Assembly: GCA_004154925.1 (NCBI GenBank)
Contig: QJNS01000294.1
Location: forward strand, 1 to 64,000
DNA from: Monosporascus cannonballus
Taxonomy: Eukaryota; Ascomycota; Sordariomycetes; Xylariales
Direction of reading: 5' to 3'
Length of the DNA stretch: 64,000 bases
The translations under genes were made by a program, and so were the position numbers. The notes under the pieces are model-generated. The model saw only the letters and a list, made by a program, of their open reading frames with translations, did no database searches and was not told the DNA's origin. Positions 25,058 through 38,505 of this stretch are shown piece after piece; the first letter of the stretch is position 1, and every line of letters begins with the position of its first letter.

Positions 25058-25457
25058 TGTTATAATCTACTAGCCAAAGAACTAAAAGGACGGTCGAAAC
25101 AATACACTAAATATCTTTAACCTTAGCAAAAAGGTTACATAACGTAAGTTAGTTAAAGAGGGTTAGTTCGACTAAATTCGACTTACGATTAAATACGATC
25201 AGTTCGATTACAATCGACGAATAATCGAATAAAAATTATTCGATTCCTAAAATAATTTAATATATAATTACCTTTTTATTTATTTTAATTTAAAAAATAT
25301 TAAATTATAATAATAAATGGTTATTTCAAATATTGTTAATATTACAAAATGCAATATATTATTATATTTATTACTTAAAATCCTTTAATATTTTTATTAA
25401 TATAAATTCGTACGATATAGATTTAATAATTCATTAAACCGTTTAATTCTTATATAT
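25058..25457 (+). repeat. 400-bp-family LTR, copy A3
   Basis: Starts TGTTATAATC and ends beyond TTTAATAATTCATTAAACCG. It is homologous to 38,166-39,956 including the segment TAATCGAATAAAAATTATTC. Confidence 0.7.
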
Positions 25458-28029
25458 TAAAAGCTTCCATTTAAAAGTATCGTTATATCTTAATTAATAT
25501 TTTTAATTTTTATATTGACCAATAAGTAAAAAACGGTTTTTTTAATAAGAATTTAAATCCAATATTAGATTTTAAAATTAAAAGTTTAAGTATGATAATT
25601 TATATTAAAGGTTACGTAAATAAAGATATTAAGAATTAAGATTAACATTTATAGTTTTATAATAAAAAATATAATATATCAAATTTCTTTATTTAACTAA
25701 AAATATTTTTTAAATTTTAAAAGTTGAAAAGATTAGTGAATAATATTTTTGCTGTTACTATTTCTAAAGAGAAAATACTTTTAATTAATTTAAACTTACC
25801 ATAAAAATATTTAAAACATATCAAAACGGATTCAAAAATATTTATTAAAAATGTTTTGCATAATTATATTGATTTCGAAAATAAATTAAAGGTTAATTTT
25901 AAAAACTTTAACAAAAAACATAGAGTAATATAAGAAATCTTTTAATTATATTTAAAGTTTTTTTATTTAAAACCAAATGAAATATCGGCGATTAAAATAT
26001 TTATATTAATGTATTTTATAAAGAATAAAAAATATAAAGTTAAAAATAAAGGTTTTAAATTTTTAAAACTTAAAACTTTAAATTGACATTTTATTTAAAC
26101 CGTTGAAATTAATAATAAACGATGCAAATATCGTATAAAAAATTACATATTTTAAAGAATATAAGTTAATTGGTTATTTCTTTTAAAAGAATATAATATA
26201 TTACGTTAATTTTATAATATAATAGTAGAGTTTATGGAATTCGGAACTGTTTAACGTAAAAATAAAGATTAAATTAAATATTATAATTATAGTTCAACAA
26301 AATATTATTAAAGAATTTATAAACAATTTAAAAGTTTATATTAAAAAGTCAATTTAGGAAAAACTAAAAGAAATAATAAAGTTGTTAATATAAAATAAAT
26401 TTAATAAGAAATAAAGTTATTATAATAAGAAGTCAGATAGAAAAATACGAAAAGTTTAAAGATTAATTTAAAAAGCGTTAGAAACATAATAAGAAGGTTT
26501 AAAAAATACGTAAAGATTTTTTAAAAATAAATATAAAACATTTATTCAAAATCTTTGAATTAATATATTACTATATATATGCTATATTATAGACGACGAA
26601 GATATTTAATTTTTACAGATTTAAAGAAATCTATTTATTAACGAATTATACGTATATATAAATAGAAATTGGATTCTTTTTATTTAAACTCAAAATAATA
26701 AAATAAATATACAATAATATCGATAAATAAATAACTTTACAAAATTAATTAAAAAATAATATGCGTAAAAACATCTTTTTTGTTTTTATAATTTATATAA
26801 TTATTAATCTATAAAAGAATGATTTTAGTATCTTATAAAAAATATTATTAAACATTTATTACGAATTTTTATTTTTATGTAATATTTATTAAAAATTCGA
26901 CTAAAAAACAGAGTTTAAAAATATTCGATTTTTTATTTAAACTTTTATTAAAAAAATAAATTATTAAAAGCTTACTAAAATATTATGTATTATACGAAAA
27001 AAATGATTAACTTAATAAAGTAAAAAAGTATAAATAAATTAAGAAAATATTATAATTTAAAAGATAAATATATCGATAAAAATAATTTATATAACAATTT
27101 AACGTATTATTTAAAAATATATAAATAAATTTCGATAAATTAAAATAAAAGTTTTAAAAAATAACTTATATAAAAGCTCTAAAGTAACGAAACTGAAAGA
27201 AAAGAAGAAAACTTTTTTAAAAAGGGTTTAAACTTAATAATAAACACCGTTAATATTTTTATTTTTTTTAAAAAATGCGAATCAGAACGTATTAATATAT
27301 CGCAATAATAAATTACGGAATGTAAAACGAAAATTGTATTATATTAAATATTATTAATAAGTTTGAATTACTATAAAAATATAAGATAAAACTTTAAATA
27401 ATTGTAAATATTAAAAATCAAAATTTCGTTTGCTATAATAAAAAGATTTAACGTAAAATTAATTATTTTTAAATATTTATTTCAAAATAGAATTATAAAA
27501 TTAATTTCAATATCGTTTTATTCGAAAATTATGAAATAATTTGAAAAAACCTATAAATCTATTAATACAAACTTTTAATCGATAAAAGAATTAATTAGAT
27601 AAAATTTAGTTTATAATTTATCTCTAAGTAAAATCAAAAAAATTAATATTTAATCAGAAATAGCGATAAATATAGGTATAAAAATATGACAAATATTTTA
27701 ATATTTAAAAAATATAAAAAGAAAACTAGTATGTAAAAAATACGGCATATTATTATTATTAAAATAAATTGAAATAATTAACTATTTAAATTAATAATTT
27801 AAAAAATCTGAAACATTGAATTAATATATTATAATAATATTATCTTCGTAAATGACTTTTAAAAAAATTGAATAGAAAATTATCAAAAAATAACTGTCAA
27901 AATTATAAAATAATTTTAAAAAAAGTATATTTGCGAAATGTTACTCTATTTATAACTTTAACGAAAATAAATTACGAAATCTTTTTTTAGAAAAAAATAC
28001 CGAAAACGTCGATTATAAAAAGAAAAAAT

Positions 28030-28390
28030 TCGATTTTAAAATTCTTTTCAAAATATTTTATATTTTTCGTACTTAAAAAATAACTAATTACGACTTATAA
28101 TTAATTATCGATAATAAACTATATTATTATTAAGGCTTAAATATTTTGGTTTTTAATTATTAAAATAAGCAACTAATTTTACAAAAGTAAATAACTTGTA
28201 ATATTCGTTTTTAAAAATTATATGTAAGTAAAAAATATGGTAAAATATTAAACACAAATTATTTAATTATTTAATTATTTTAATAAGATTTACGAATATA
28301 TTCATAATATTCTACTAAACAATCAATTATATATTACGAAAATATATTAATAGTTTTATTATATATTACTTTAGCGATATTTTATGTATT
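28030..28390 (+). pseudogene. Possible reverse transcriptase relic
   Basis: The plus-strand frame at 28,060-28,110 reads FFVLKK and the frame at 28,367-28,378 reads YFSD followed by ILCI, similar in spacing to the RT entry and YLDD motifs of Gypsy elements. Stops are frequent. The match is weaker than for the other two RT relics. Confidence 0.4.
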
Positions 28391-28769
28391 GAAATATACA
28401 AAAAAAATATATAAAAGAGATCTTTAATCTTTTTTTAAATTTTATAAAATATGAAATTATTAATTAATATAAAAAAAGAATAATTTTACAAATAACAAAT
28501 AAACTATTTAAAATATATTTTATCGACTTAAAAACCTATATTTCGGATTATGTATTACACTTAATAATCGAATAATAAAATAATTAAAATAAATTATATC
28601 TTACTATTTTTTTCTTATAAATAAAGAACCGAATTTAAGTAAGTTGTTTTAAATAATACTTTTATAGTTATTATAACAATTCTTTGAAAACTTAAGTATT
28701 TTTAAAGAAATTTTCTATTAAGTTAAAGTTTATACGGATTATTAAACTTTTACCCGTTTTATTACAACT

Positions 28770-30455
28770 AAAAAACTTACGAAATAATAATTACGATATA
28801 TAGAAAAATAACGAAACTTTAATTTCGTTATTAATTATAAAAAGGGTTTAAAATAATAAAATAAATATCTTAAATAAGTAACTAACTTTTAAAGAAACAT
28901 TGATCAAAATTAATTATATTATTGTCCATATAATTGAAAAAGACTTATATTTATATTAAATTATAATAATATAAGCTATATTATATAATATATAGCAAGA
29001 AGTTAGAAAGTATAACGATTAATGTATTAAGAAATAAATAAATTAGAAATCTTATAAATATATTAAATAAATTTAGTACCTTATATATTTTAATTTTAAT
29101 TATATAAATATTTCAAGTTTTATTAAATTTTAAACGGATTTTAATATATTTTTTTAAAAAAATGATAATTGAAAATATTTAATACGAATATAATATTTTT
29201 AATAAAATTAAAATATAACGATATACACTTTATAGAAAATTATAACTAAAACTGGTTTTAAAAAGTCTAAGACTTAATTGATATATATTTTATTATCAAT
29301 TTTTCTTTATTTAGAAATCTAGTAATAAAAATATATTACGATAATATTTTGGCAATTGTAAACAGATTTACGAAATTTTCTTACTTTTTCTAATTAAAGA
29401 AATATAATACTAAACACATATTTTTTTTTAAAAAAGATTATATTTAATATATACGAATTAGTGTATGAAAGAATTTCTAATAAAAAAACTATGTATATTT
29501 CAAAATTTTATCAAAGTTTTAAAATATAAACTGATATAAATTATAAATTATTTAATATATTTAAACATTAAATATATAAATAAATACAACGGTTAAATTA
29601 ATTACTAAAAATATATTTCAAATATTCGATTAAATACGAAAAAGTCATTAAGTTATAAGATTATTTTTACATAATTTATATATATTACTAAGTCTTATAA
29701 AAATATTAAAATAACTTTAATATACACAAATTTTAGTTTCATACTTAATATACATAAAAATTTATACAACGGATTTATTAACGTCAAAATAACATTAACC
29801 CTAAAATTCGTACGTAATTAATTAAGTAAATATTATAACGAAAAGTGATTAGAAAATTAATTTTCTAAAAGGGAAAAATAGTTTACCTTATTACACAAAC
29901 TATTTAAATTAAACAACCTAATAAAATATTTAATGTCAAGTATATCGATCTATATAAAATTATTAAAATATTTCAAAAAATAATTATTTATTAGATATCT
30001 TATCTAATGTGGAGTTTTATCCAGTTTTTTGTGTTTCGTTATTAGAATTAATAATAAATATTATTAACATTTATAGGGATCGAAATAATATAAAAGTGAA
30101 AAATAAAGCTACATTTAAAATTAGAAAAATCCTTAATATATAAAAGGAAAACAAACTTATCTAATATCTAATTAAATAAAAAACATCCAAAATCTAAAAA
30201 TATCTAAATATTAATAAAAAAAGTATTATATATACCTAACGCTTATAAAGAAGTTTTTACTAATAATAATAAAATCGCTAATAATTACGTCCTAATTTAC
30301 GTTATCCATAATAGCAAAAAAAAACCATAGAAATTTTACGGCGGATTAGTTAATCATCGAATAAAAGGATACAATAACGACTTTCGCGTATTCCTATTTT
30401 TTAATTCGTTTAAATCCTCGATTTTACAATAAATTATTTCGAACGTTTTTTATTA
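28770..30455. repeat. Long direct repeat, copy 2
   Basis: Second copy of the repeat at 21,575-23,120. It ends exactly where the left LTR of Gypsy relic 2 begins, and homology appears to continue to the right of that element. Confidence 0.6.
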
Positions 30456-30865
30456 TGACATCTAGACGGTTTAACCAACTATTAAACCTAAGTCGTACGA
30501 GTTTATATTAGCAAGAGTATCGTGGAATTTTAAGCAATAAATAGAGTAACGTATTACGTCTCGTAATACTAAGGGCGTCTTAGGTAATAATATATTATTG
30601 CAAGCTGATATTATTTAAATTATAGAAATAATAAGCGTAAATATATTTTTTAACTTAAAATATTTATTACAGCTTAACGACGTTTTCTTAATTAAGTTTT
30701 TTAAGTCTCTTTAAGCTTTTTTAATGCTTAACTCGCTTAATCTTTTTTTAATTAACTAAAGCTCTTAAGCTCTTTAAGCTAGTTACGTAACTTCTTAGCT
30801 TAATCGAGGCTTGGCTTTTCTAAGATTTCGACTGTTTCCAAAGGCTAAGACTGTTAGGTTATAAC
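30456..30865 (-). repeat. LTR of Gypsy relic 2 (copy A4)
   Basis: 410 bp, plus-strand reading TGACATCTAGACGG...GTTATAACA. Aligns end to end with 37,284-37,693. Confidence 0.85.
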
Positions 30866-31599
30866 ACGATCTTTCCTTTTTTAGGATCTTTGTCTTTAAA
30901 GATTATTTTGCTTATCTATTTATTTCGATAAGCAATTTTTTCTTTTTTATATTTAACATATTAAATCGTATTGAAAAATCTCGGTTTTGTAAGCGTATTA
31001 ACGCTTTTGTTCTTTTAAAACGTATTAAACGCTTTAGTTTTATTATATTTTTAAACGTTTTTATTTTTGCTGCAAGTTTGCATATAAAACTGATAAGGTT
31101 TATTATAGTTCGGGAAAATATTTATTTTATATTTTTCATAGAGGCCCTTATAATCTTTTTAGCTATTTTAAGTTTAAATATAGGAAATTTGTCGCCGAAG
31201 AAAACCGTCTGGAACTGGAAAAACGTATTACTAAAAAAAGAACTTCTAAAAGCTTAACAGCACTTTAACGAATTATTTGGTCGGTTAAATCGTTTACGAA
31301 AATAAAAAAAGTTTTTTCGTCAGCGCCGAATTAAAATATTCCGTCGTGGTGTTTAAGATACGGGAGCAATGGAAAAATTTAAACGTTTTGAAAAAAACAA
31401 GAACAGCTAAAGACTGCCGTCGCAACTATTACGTCAGCACAGGTCGCACTTCCGGCCGGCTGGTCTAAAGTCGATGTTATTAATTAGTCGACCGTTAACT
31501 AGGGTGCGACCGTTATTGCTAGTAAAATTTTTCAATATATACTAAGCGTTTATAAGATTTTTGACTAATTCCTAGATGTTTTCGAAATTTGTGTGCTTT

Positions 31600-34500
31600 T
31601 TCATTTGATCAAGTACTATTTAAGTTTATCTTCTTTTTTATATCGAATATTTTCTTTACCTTATATGATTATTTATTTTTTACTGTTACGTCATTCTATG
31701 TTATATATACCTTAATTATATTTACTATTAACTCGAATAAGAGAATTTAAAAAATTAGATAGAATTTAACTTTTGATAAAAATTTCAATTAGTATTTTTT
31801 TAGAACTTTTCTTAATAATTTTATATGGATCGATATATTTGAGATCGAGTTTTTTACTAGGTTGTTTTATTTGAATATTTTTTGATAGCGAAATACACTA
31901 TTTCCCTTTTTTCGAAGGTTTGTTTTTTTAATCTTTTTAATTATAATATTTGCTTATCTAATTTCGTATGAATTTTAGCTTCGTCTTGATCTCCTAGTAT
32001 AGTTGCTTTCGGAATAACTCGTGTTATAAGCTAATTATGCGATTGATAATTTTTTATTCTAATTATTTTATTTGTAAATAATATAATATCGTAAGTACAT
32101 TTTTAAAGTTTGGTTTATTCGCTTTATTTGTTCGTCTATTTAAGGTTTAAATACGCTAAACAGTTTATGATTTAGGTCGATCTATATTATAAGGCCTTGT
32201 TAAAATTTAAATGCAAATTTTAATTCTTTATTTAAAATAATTTCCATTAACAATCTGTATGTATTAAAGGTATATCTTAAAAAATATGCTATTTATTCGG
32301 CGTTCATGTTTTTATAATACGATAAAAAATAAAATAAAAAATGTAAATCGATCGACGATTACCAAAATGTTATCGTAATATACTTTTATAATAGGATTTT
32401 TTAATGTAGAAAATTTAATAACGAAATCGAATATAACTAAATATTACGGTCGTTTTGTAATTGATATTAGTTGTAATTCTCTATATGGCTTATATTATCG
32501 TATTTGCGTTTTGCCACAAATATTTTATTATTATATGATTTTTTGTATTATTAATTTCATTTTAAAAAATTAATAAGTTTATCGTAACCTTTTTAAAGTT
32601 TTGTAGATCTCTAGATGTTTATATAGCTAATGTTCGTATATTTTTTATATTAGATTTTCCTGGTATTTTCTTAGAACTTGTATTTTGTCGATTTTTAATT
32701 TTTTTAAAAGACTATTATTGTACTGCTGGATTTTTTCTAATGTATATCAATGGATACTGCTCGAATTGTTGTAATTTGTTATAAGCGTAAATATTTTTTT
32801 ACCATAGTATTAAAAATTATATGGCTAATTTTAACTAATTTCTTTTCGAAATCCGGTCGCCTGCTTAAGGTATTAATTCTGCTATTTTTTAAGTCTTTTT
32901 TTATAATAACGAAGTTAAAGTTCGTTAATTTCTTTGCGTATCTTAATTGTCGTTCTATAAATTCTTTGATCTTAGTAAAGCGAGTAAGATTTTGGTAATC
33001 TGTATAAATTTTGATCTAATACACACTTCTTTTTAGAAAATATTTAATTTCTCGGAAAGCCATAACAATAACCATAAATTCCTTATCAGAAATACAGTAA
33101 TTAAATTCGACTCCTTTTAATTTGTACTAAAAAATGTAATAAGATATAATTTGTCTTAATTATCTTATTATCCGATCACTATATTTAATGCGTAATTCGA
33201 AATATCGGTTTTTAATTTAACGGAGCGAATTAGATCGTACATAATCAGTACTGGCTTGCCGATAATTATATCTTTGATTTTCGAGAATATCTTCTCGGTT
33301 TCGGACGTTTATCCGAACTTTTTTCTTTATAAGATTAATTAAAGATATTATTATTCTGCTACAGTTCCGAATAAATTTTCTGTAATAATTGGCGAATTAG
33401 AAAAATGCCTATATCTTTTTAATTATTGTTAGCATTTGTTATTTTAAAATTGTAGCGATTTTTTTAGATTTATTTTGATATGTTCTAAGATAATAATATA
33501 TTCTAGATATTCCACTTTTTGAATATGAAATTAACTTTTTTTCTGCGTTAATTAATAGCCTTACCTTTATAAAGCCTAAAGGACCTTATAAACGTATTTT
33601 GTATATGCTTTTTTCGCCTCCGAATAAATAAAAATGTCGTTAAGGTAATAAACGACAAAATTATCGAGGTATTCGCGTAATATATAATTAATTATCCGTT
33701 AAAAGATTATTGATACGTTCGTAAGTTTTATTAGTATAACTAAATATTTAAATAATCTATATTTCGTTCTAAAAGCTGTTTTTTATTCGTATTGTTTTTT
33801 GATTTTGATAAGGTTATATTTATTTCGGATGTCGAATATTGTAAATTATTTGGTTCTATAAAGTTGGTTTTATATTTTTATAATTAAGGATAATAGTGTT
33901 TGATCCTTAATAATAATATCGTTTTATTATCAATAATCAACTATAAGTAGTAATTTTCCGTTTTTCTTAAATACGAAAAATATAAGATATTCTGCTATTA
34001 ATTTCGAAAATCGAATTTATTCTTTTTATAACCGGTTTTCCAAGTATTTCATAAAAGTACGTAATTCGTTTTCGTTTAGGTTATAAATGGGATAAAACTT
34101 TGTCGGAAAACCTTTTTTAAGATTATTTTATAATTTTATTCGTTATATTCTGATAATTTCGTATCGAGTTTCTTTTTAAAAAACTGCTTATATCGTTAAT
34201 GTTATAATAGTATATCGGTCAGATTTTCTAACTTTTAGAGCTGTTATTTTAAATCGTTATTTAGTTTTCTTAATTTCGTTTTAATAGTAATAATAATGTG
34301 TCGTATTTTTTAATACTTATTTTTTTTGTATTTTGTCTCTTTAAGTAGCAAGGTATTTATCGTATTCTTATGCCTGTATTTGTTGTTATTTTCGATCGAA
34401 TATTAAGTTCTTATATCTTTTTGGTTTATTAACAAAAAATACAACGAATTTTACCTGACCAGTTTTTTCGTTAATTAAAATTCTATACTAGCGTATCTAT

Positions 34501-34900
34501 AGTAATCTTAAGATTATATCGTAATTTTCAAATAAAACGATATTAAAATTAACTATTTGGAATCGTTTTTTAACAAAAATCTCGAAATAATTAATTTCGC
34601 GTATACTTTTCCTGTTATCGTAAGCGAATTTCTAACTGTCGACATTTATCGTTATATAGGATTTCAACTTGTATTTCTATAGTAATTTAAATTTATTAAT
34701 TATATCTAGTATAATATAATTTCCGCCTAGACCTTTATAATCTACTATTACAGTATACTAGTATGTTTCGATTCGTATATCTAAGGTAATAAGGTTTTTA
34801 ACAGTTCTTATTATTACGTTTAAAGTCTTTTTTAGAAGTTTTTTTCTAATTTTTCAGGGTTTCGTTAATTTACCGCCTTTTTATAGGTAACTTTCGTTTT
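31600..34900 (-). pseudogene. Gypsy pol polyprotein relic, minus strand
   Basis: On the minus strand near 33,680-33,615 the frame reads REYLDNFVVYYLNDIFIYSE, with YLND at 33,636-33,647 standing for the catalytic YLDD. Near 32,370-32,320 it reads YDNILVIVDRFT, the beginning of the integrase core. Multiple stops show inactivation. The limits given are approximate. Confidence 0.8.
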
Positions 34901-35479
34901 TTATTTTCTTTTCGAATTTGTCGAATTTTGTTTATATTTTTATATATAGCGCGTTAAGTTGTTATATCTATCTTTATTGTCAGTATATTATTTCTTTAAA
35001 TTATATTAATTATTTTTTATTTTATTATAATTTGTTTCCTTATTAGATAAGTTGTTTTTTTATAGTTTCGACCGTATTCTATTATACGTCGTATAATTTA
35101 TCGTTCCCAAATTCGCCCGCAAATTAACATATTTTTTCTTAATAATTTTTTATTTAAATTTATAATAAATACTAACTGAAAATCAAAATCCGGAATAACG
35201 TTTGAGCAATATTTCTTAAACGTACGTTAAATTAACTTTTTTTCATTTAGTAATTATATTATTCATAATAATAAAAGAGGTTTTCCTATAAGCATTACTT
35301 TTCTTTAAGCTAGCTTTTTATTTCAGCTAATTAATAAATGTTATTTTCTCGGGCTATAAATTAAAAATATCGATATTATTATTCGTAGTTTTTGATATTT
35401 TTAATTCGGTTCGAAAAGTTAAATTCTTTATAATATATGCGGGTAATATTTTGATAAATATATCGTTTCGACTTCTTAT

Positions 35480-35855
35480 AGTGAAGTGAGGCGGGGTGTT
35501 ACGCCTATGATCAGGCTCGGCTAATCAGAAAGCCCGGATCTCGCATATATATTAAGAAGTTCTTTTTCGCCATGGGTTCAACCCCCAGGCATTACTCACG
35601 ACCATCACCACTTAGCATATTTTTCTGTTACTTTAGTTAATCGAGGTTTAATACTATTACTACAATCGAATTAAGTTCTTCATCTCGACAATCCCTTTAC
35701 GTATCGTGACATAGCTTGTTCATCCGCACTGATCAAGACCAATTCTTCCCCTACGCCATTTCAATAGTTAGGGCATTTTAGTTATCGACAATATATGGCA
35801 TACTTTCTGCCGTATCGATTAGGGGTTCTAGGACATATGTCCTCCGTTTATTCCT
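35480..35855. mobile_element. LTR-like insertion, not RIP-mutated
   Basis: An island of normal base composition in relic 2. A purine-rich stretch GAAGTGAGGCGGGG (35,483-35,496) is followed directly by an LTR-like segment starting TGTTACGCC (35,497) and ending CGTGACA (35,711), with a TATATATTAAG box near 35,545. This resembles a polypurine tract plus 3' LTR. The 140 bp beyond it end near a 14-bp palindrome AGGACATATGTCCT (35,830-35,843). I found no target duplication, so the boundaries and class remain open. Confidence 0.6.
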
Positions 35856-36589
35856 AATATTCTTTTAGTCATTCTCTGCAAATTTTTCGTTATTTTTCGG
35901 ACGTTTGCCCGGCCAGTTTTTTGACTTTTTGTATTTCTTATTAGATTTTTTACTATGGTAAGCCTAATATATATCTAGCCCGAATTATGTTAATAAGTTT
36001 ATTTCTGTTTTTTATTATCTTTTTGGATTATTCTTCGGGTACGAATTCTTGATTATTTTAATGGAGTTTTTTAAATGTCTTATATTATACTGCTTTATGT
36101 CCTGTCTTATTATAGTTAAAGTACTTAATCCGGCTTTAATCTTTTTTACGTTATTTTAAGTTCTATAAATCCCGGTTCCGTACTGTAGAAAATGTTATTA
36201 CGTTGAGAAATATCGATATTAGCTATATATCGAAATTTGTTATTATTTTTTCCTCTAGCATTTTTAGTACGGCAGGCATATTGTCGGTCGTTAATTTTAA
36301 CCGTTATAGCGATATAAATCGATAAATAATCGAGTCGATTAAACTTAAAAAGTTCTTTTCATATTTCTTTTTTAAATTATCGAAAAATTTGGCCATAAAC
36401 GCTTTTTATTTTTAATTTAACTTAGATACTAGACAAATAAAGACGTTATTATAATTAGATATTAATCCTTTTTGTCGTAATTATTAAATTTACATTTCGC
36501 TTTTGTTTTTTTGTTTATTATTCCGAAAAGTTTTATTAATACTTATTCGAATTATTTGTAATCGTTATAAATTCGCATTATTTTATAAG

Positions 36590-36715
36590 ATAGCAATGGT
36601 GCGACGTTAACCACAATATCAAAAGATTAGCAATTCCAAACTCTAATTGGAGTTTGGACACTCTAATCCACCTTATAAGGACTAGCTGTGCATATCATTA
36701 CATATTTCCGGGTTT
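36590..36715. other. Short hairpin-bearing island, not RIP-mutated
   Basis: About 125 bp of ordinary composition holding a perfect hairpin, TCCAAACTC (36,635-36,643) and GAGTTTGGA (36,650-36,658) around a six-base loop. An outer GATTAG (36,625-36,630) / CTAATC (36,663-36,668) can extend it. It could be a miniature inverted-repeat element, but terminal repeats and a target duplication were not found. Confidence 0.45.
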
Positions 36716-37283
36716 TATTTTGTCGCCGATAAAATAATATGTTTTTTTTATTATAAGCTCAAACTAAATAATCGTATTTCCGATAAACCGTTTAATCGCA
36801 AATTTAACTTATATAATAAACGTAATAAGTTAAATAAGAAAGTATCTAAAATAAGTTCGATATTAAGTAAGAAATAATTATAATTTAGTTAAAGTTCCGT
36901 TAAAAAGTTTGAGCTTAAAGGGTTTAAAATTTTTTCCTAGTTTTTTATTAAAATTTAATTAAATAACCTAGATTATTCGAAAAGATTTCTCTGTTTTAAA
37001 AGCTTTTTTTGCCTTAAACTTTTTATAAACGGCTTAGAAAAACGTCGTAAAATTATTTTTGTCCTTTTTAAGCTAAAAAATGCGTTCGTTTATAACATCT
37101 AGTTGTCGTAGAACTTTTTCGCAAAAAAGGCAAAATTGTTCCTTTTTTTCTTCGGATTTTATTCCAGTATTCGAGTTATTAAGAATTTGATAAATGAGCT
37201 GTTCGAGTTATTTGCCAGTAAACATAATATCGGCGATATTATTTAAAATATAACGGTACTACTAAACAAAAAATTATAACGTA

Positions 37284-37693
37284 TAACAGCTAAACGGTTT
37301 AATTAATTATTAAATCAAAATCGTACGAATTTATATTAATAAAAATATCGTAGAATTGTAAATAATAAATATAATAACGTATTACGTCTCGTAATATTAA
37401 AGGCGTTTTAAATAACGATATATTATTACAAACTGGTATTATTTAGATTATGGAAATAATAAACGTATATATTTTTTTGACTTAAGGTGTTTATTACAGC
37501 TTAACGATATTTTCTTAATTAAGTCCTTTTAAATTCTTTTAAGCCTCTTTAATATTTAATTAGCTTAAGTCTTCTTGACCAACTAAAGCTTTTAAGCTCT
37601 TTAAGCCAGTCACGTGACTTCTTGGCTTAGTCGAGGCTTGACTTTTCTAAGATTTCGACTGTTTTTAAGAGCCAAGACCGTTAGGTTATAACA
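37284..37693 (-). repeat. LTR of Gypsy relic 2 (copy A5)
   Basis: 410 bp, plus-strand reading TAACAGCTAAACGG...GTTATAACA (TG altered to TA). Partner of 30,456-30,865. Confidence 0.85.
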
Positions 37694-38505
37694 TTTTTAC
37701 GAAAAATCTTCTTTTAACGATATAAACGCTGTAAACGAACTAAGATTTTTAACAAAAAATAGGTTTTTTTTTTCTAATATTGTTTTTTCCAAATATACGC
37801 GTTATTACGATAATAAACTCAAAAATAACGCTAGAAAAAAACGAACCTACTGGCTTAAAAATTTACTTCGTCAAAATCGCAATATACATACTTTTTATTT
37901 ACGTAAAAACTGTAACGAACTTTACCTTTCGCAATAATATAATTAAGACGGTTAATACGACAATAAAGAAATAACGAAGTATATATATACTAAGTTTATT
38001 AATAAAAAAGCAAAATTTTAAAACGACTTAAATTAACATCTTATTTTTACATAACTTCAAAATACAATCGGAGATAATAAATAATAATAATAAAACTTAT
38101 GTTTTAAATATAAGGAATAAACAAATTAATTTTTAAAAACAAAATTTCTAGAAATAGGAATATCGTATTATAATCTGTTATTTAAAAAACTAAAAAAACG
38201 ATCGAGATAAAATATTAAATATTTTTACTGTTAGCAAAAAAATTACATAATATAAGTTAATCAAATACGATCGGTTCGACCAAGTTCGACTTACGGTCGA
38301 ATACGGTCGGTTCGACTACGATCGACGAATAATCGAATAAAAATTATTCGATTATTAAAATAAATTAATATGTAATTATAATTTGTTTATAATTTAAATA
38401 ATATTAACTTATAATAATTCGTTATTGCGAACGCGGTTAATATTGCGAAATATAATAAATTACTGTATTTACTGTTTAGAGTCTTACAATATTTTTATTA
38501 ATATA

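Larger units (their letters stand above)
30456..37693 (-). mobile_element. Ty3/Gypsy LTR retrotransposon relic 2
   Basis: A 7.2-kb element coded on the minus strand between two 410-bp direct repeats (30,456-30,865 and 37,284-37,693). In element orientation the LTR begins TGTTATAACC and ends TGTCA. Reverse transcriptase (about 33,600-33,680) lies at higher coordinates than integrase (about 32,310-32,370), the Gypsy order on this strand. A pyrimidine-rich stretch CTTTCCTTTTTT just inside the left LTR is the expected polypurine tract read in reverse. No clear target duplication is seen. Two less-mutated islands (35,480 and 36,590) are inserted. The LTRs are visibly less mutated than the interior. 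Confidence 0.85.
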
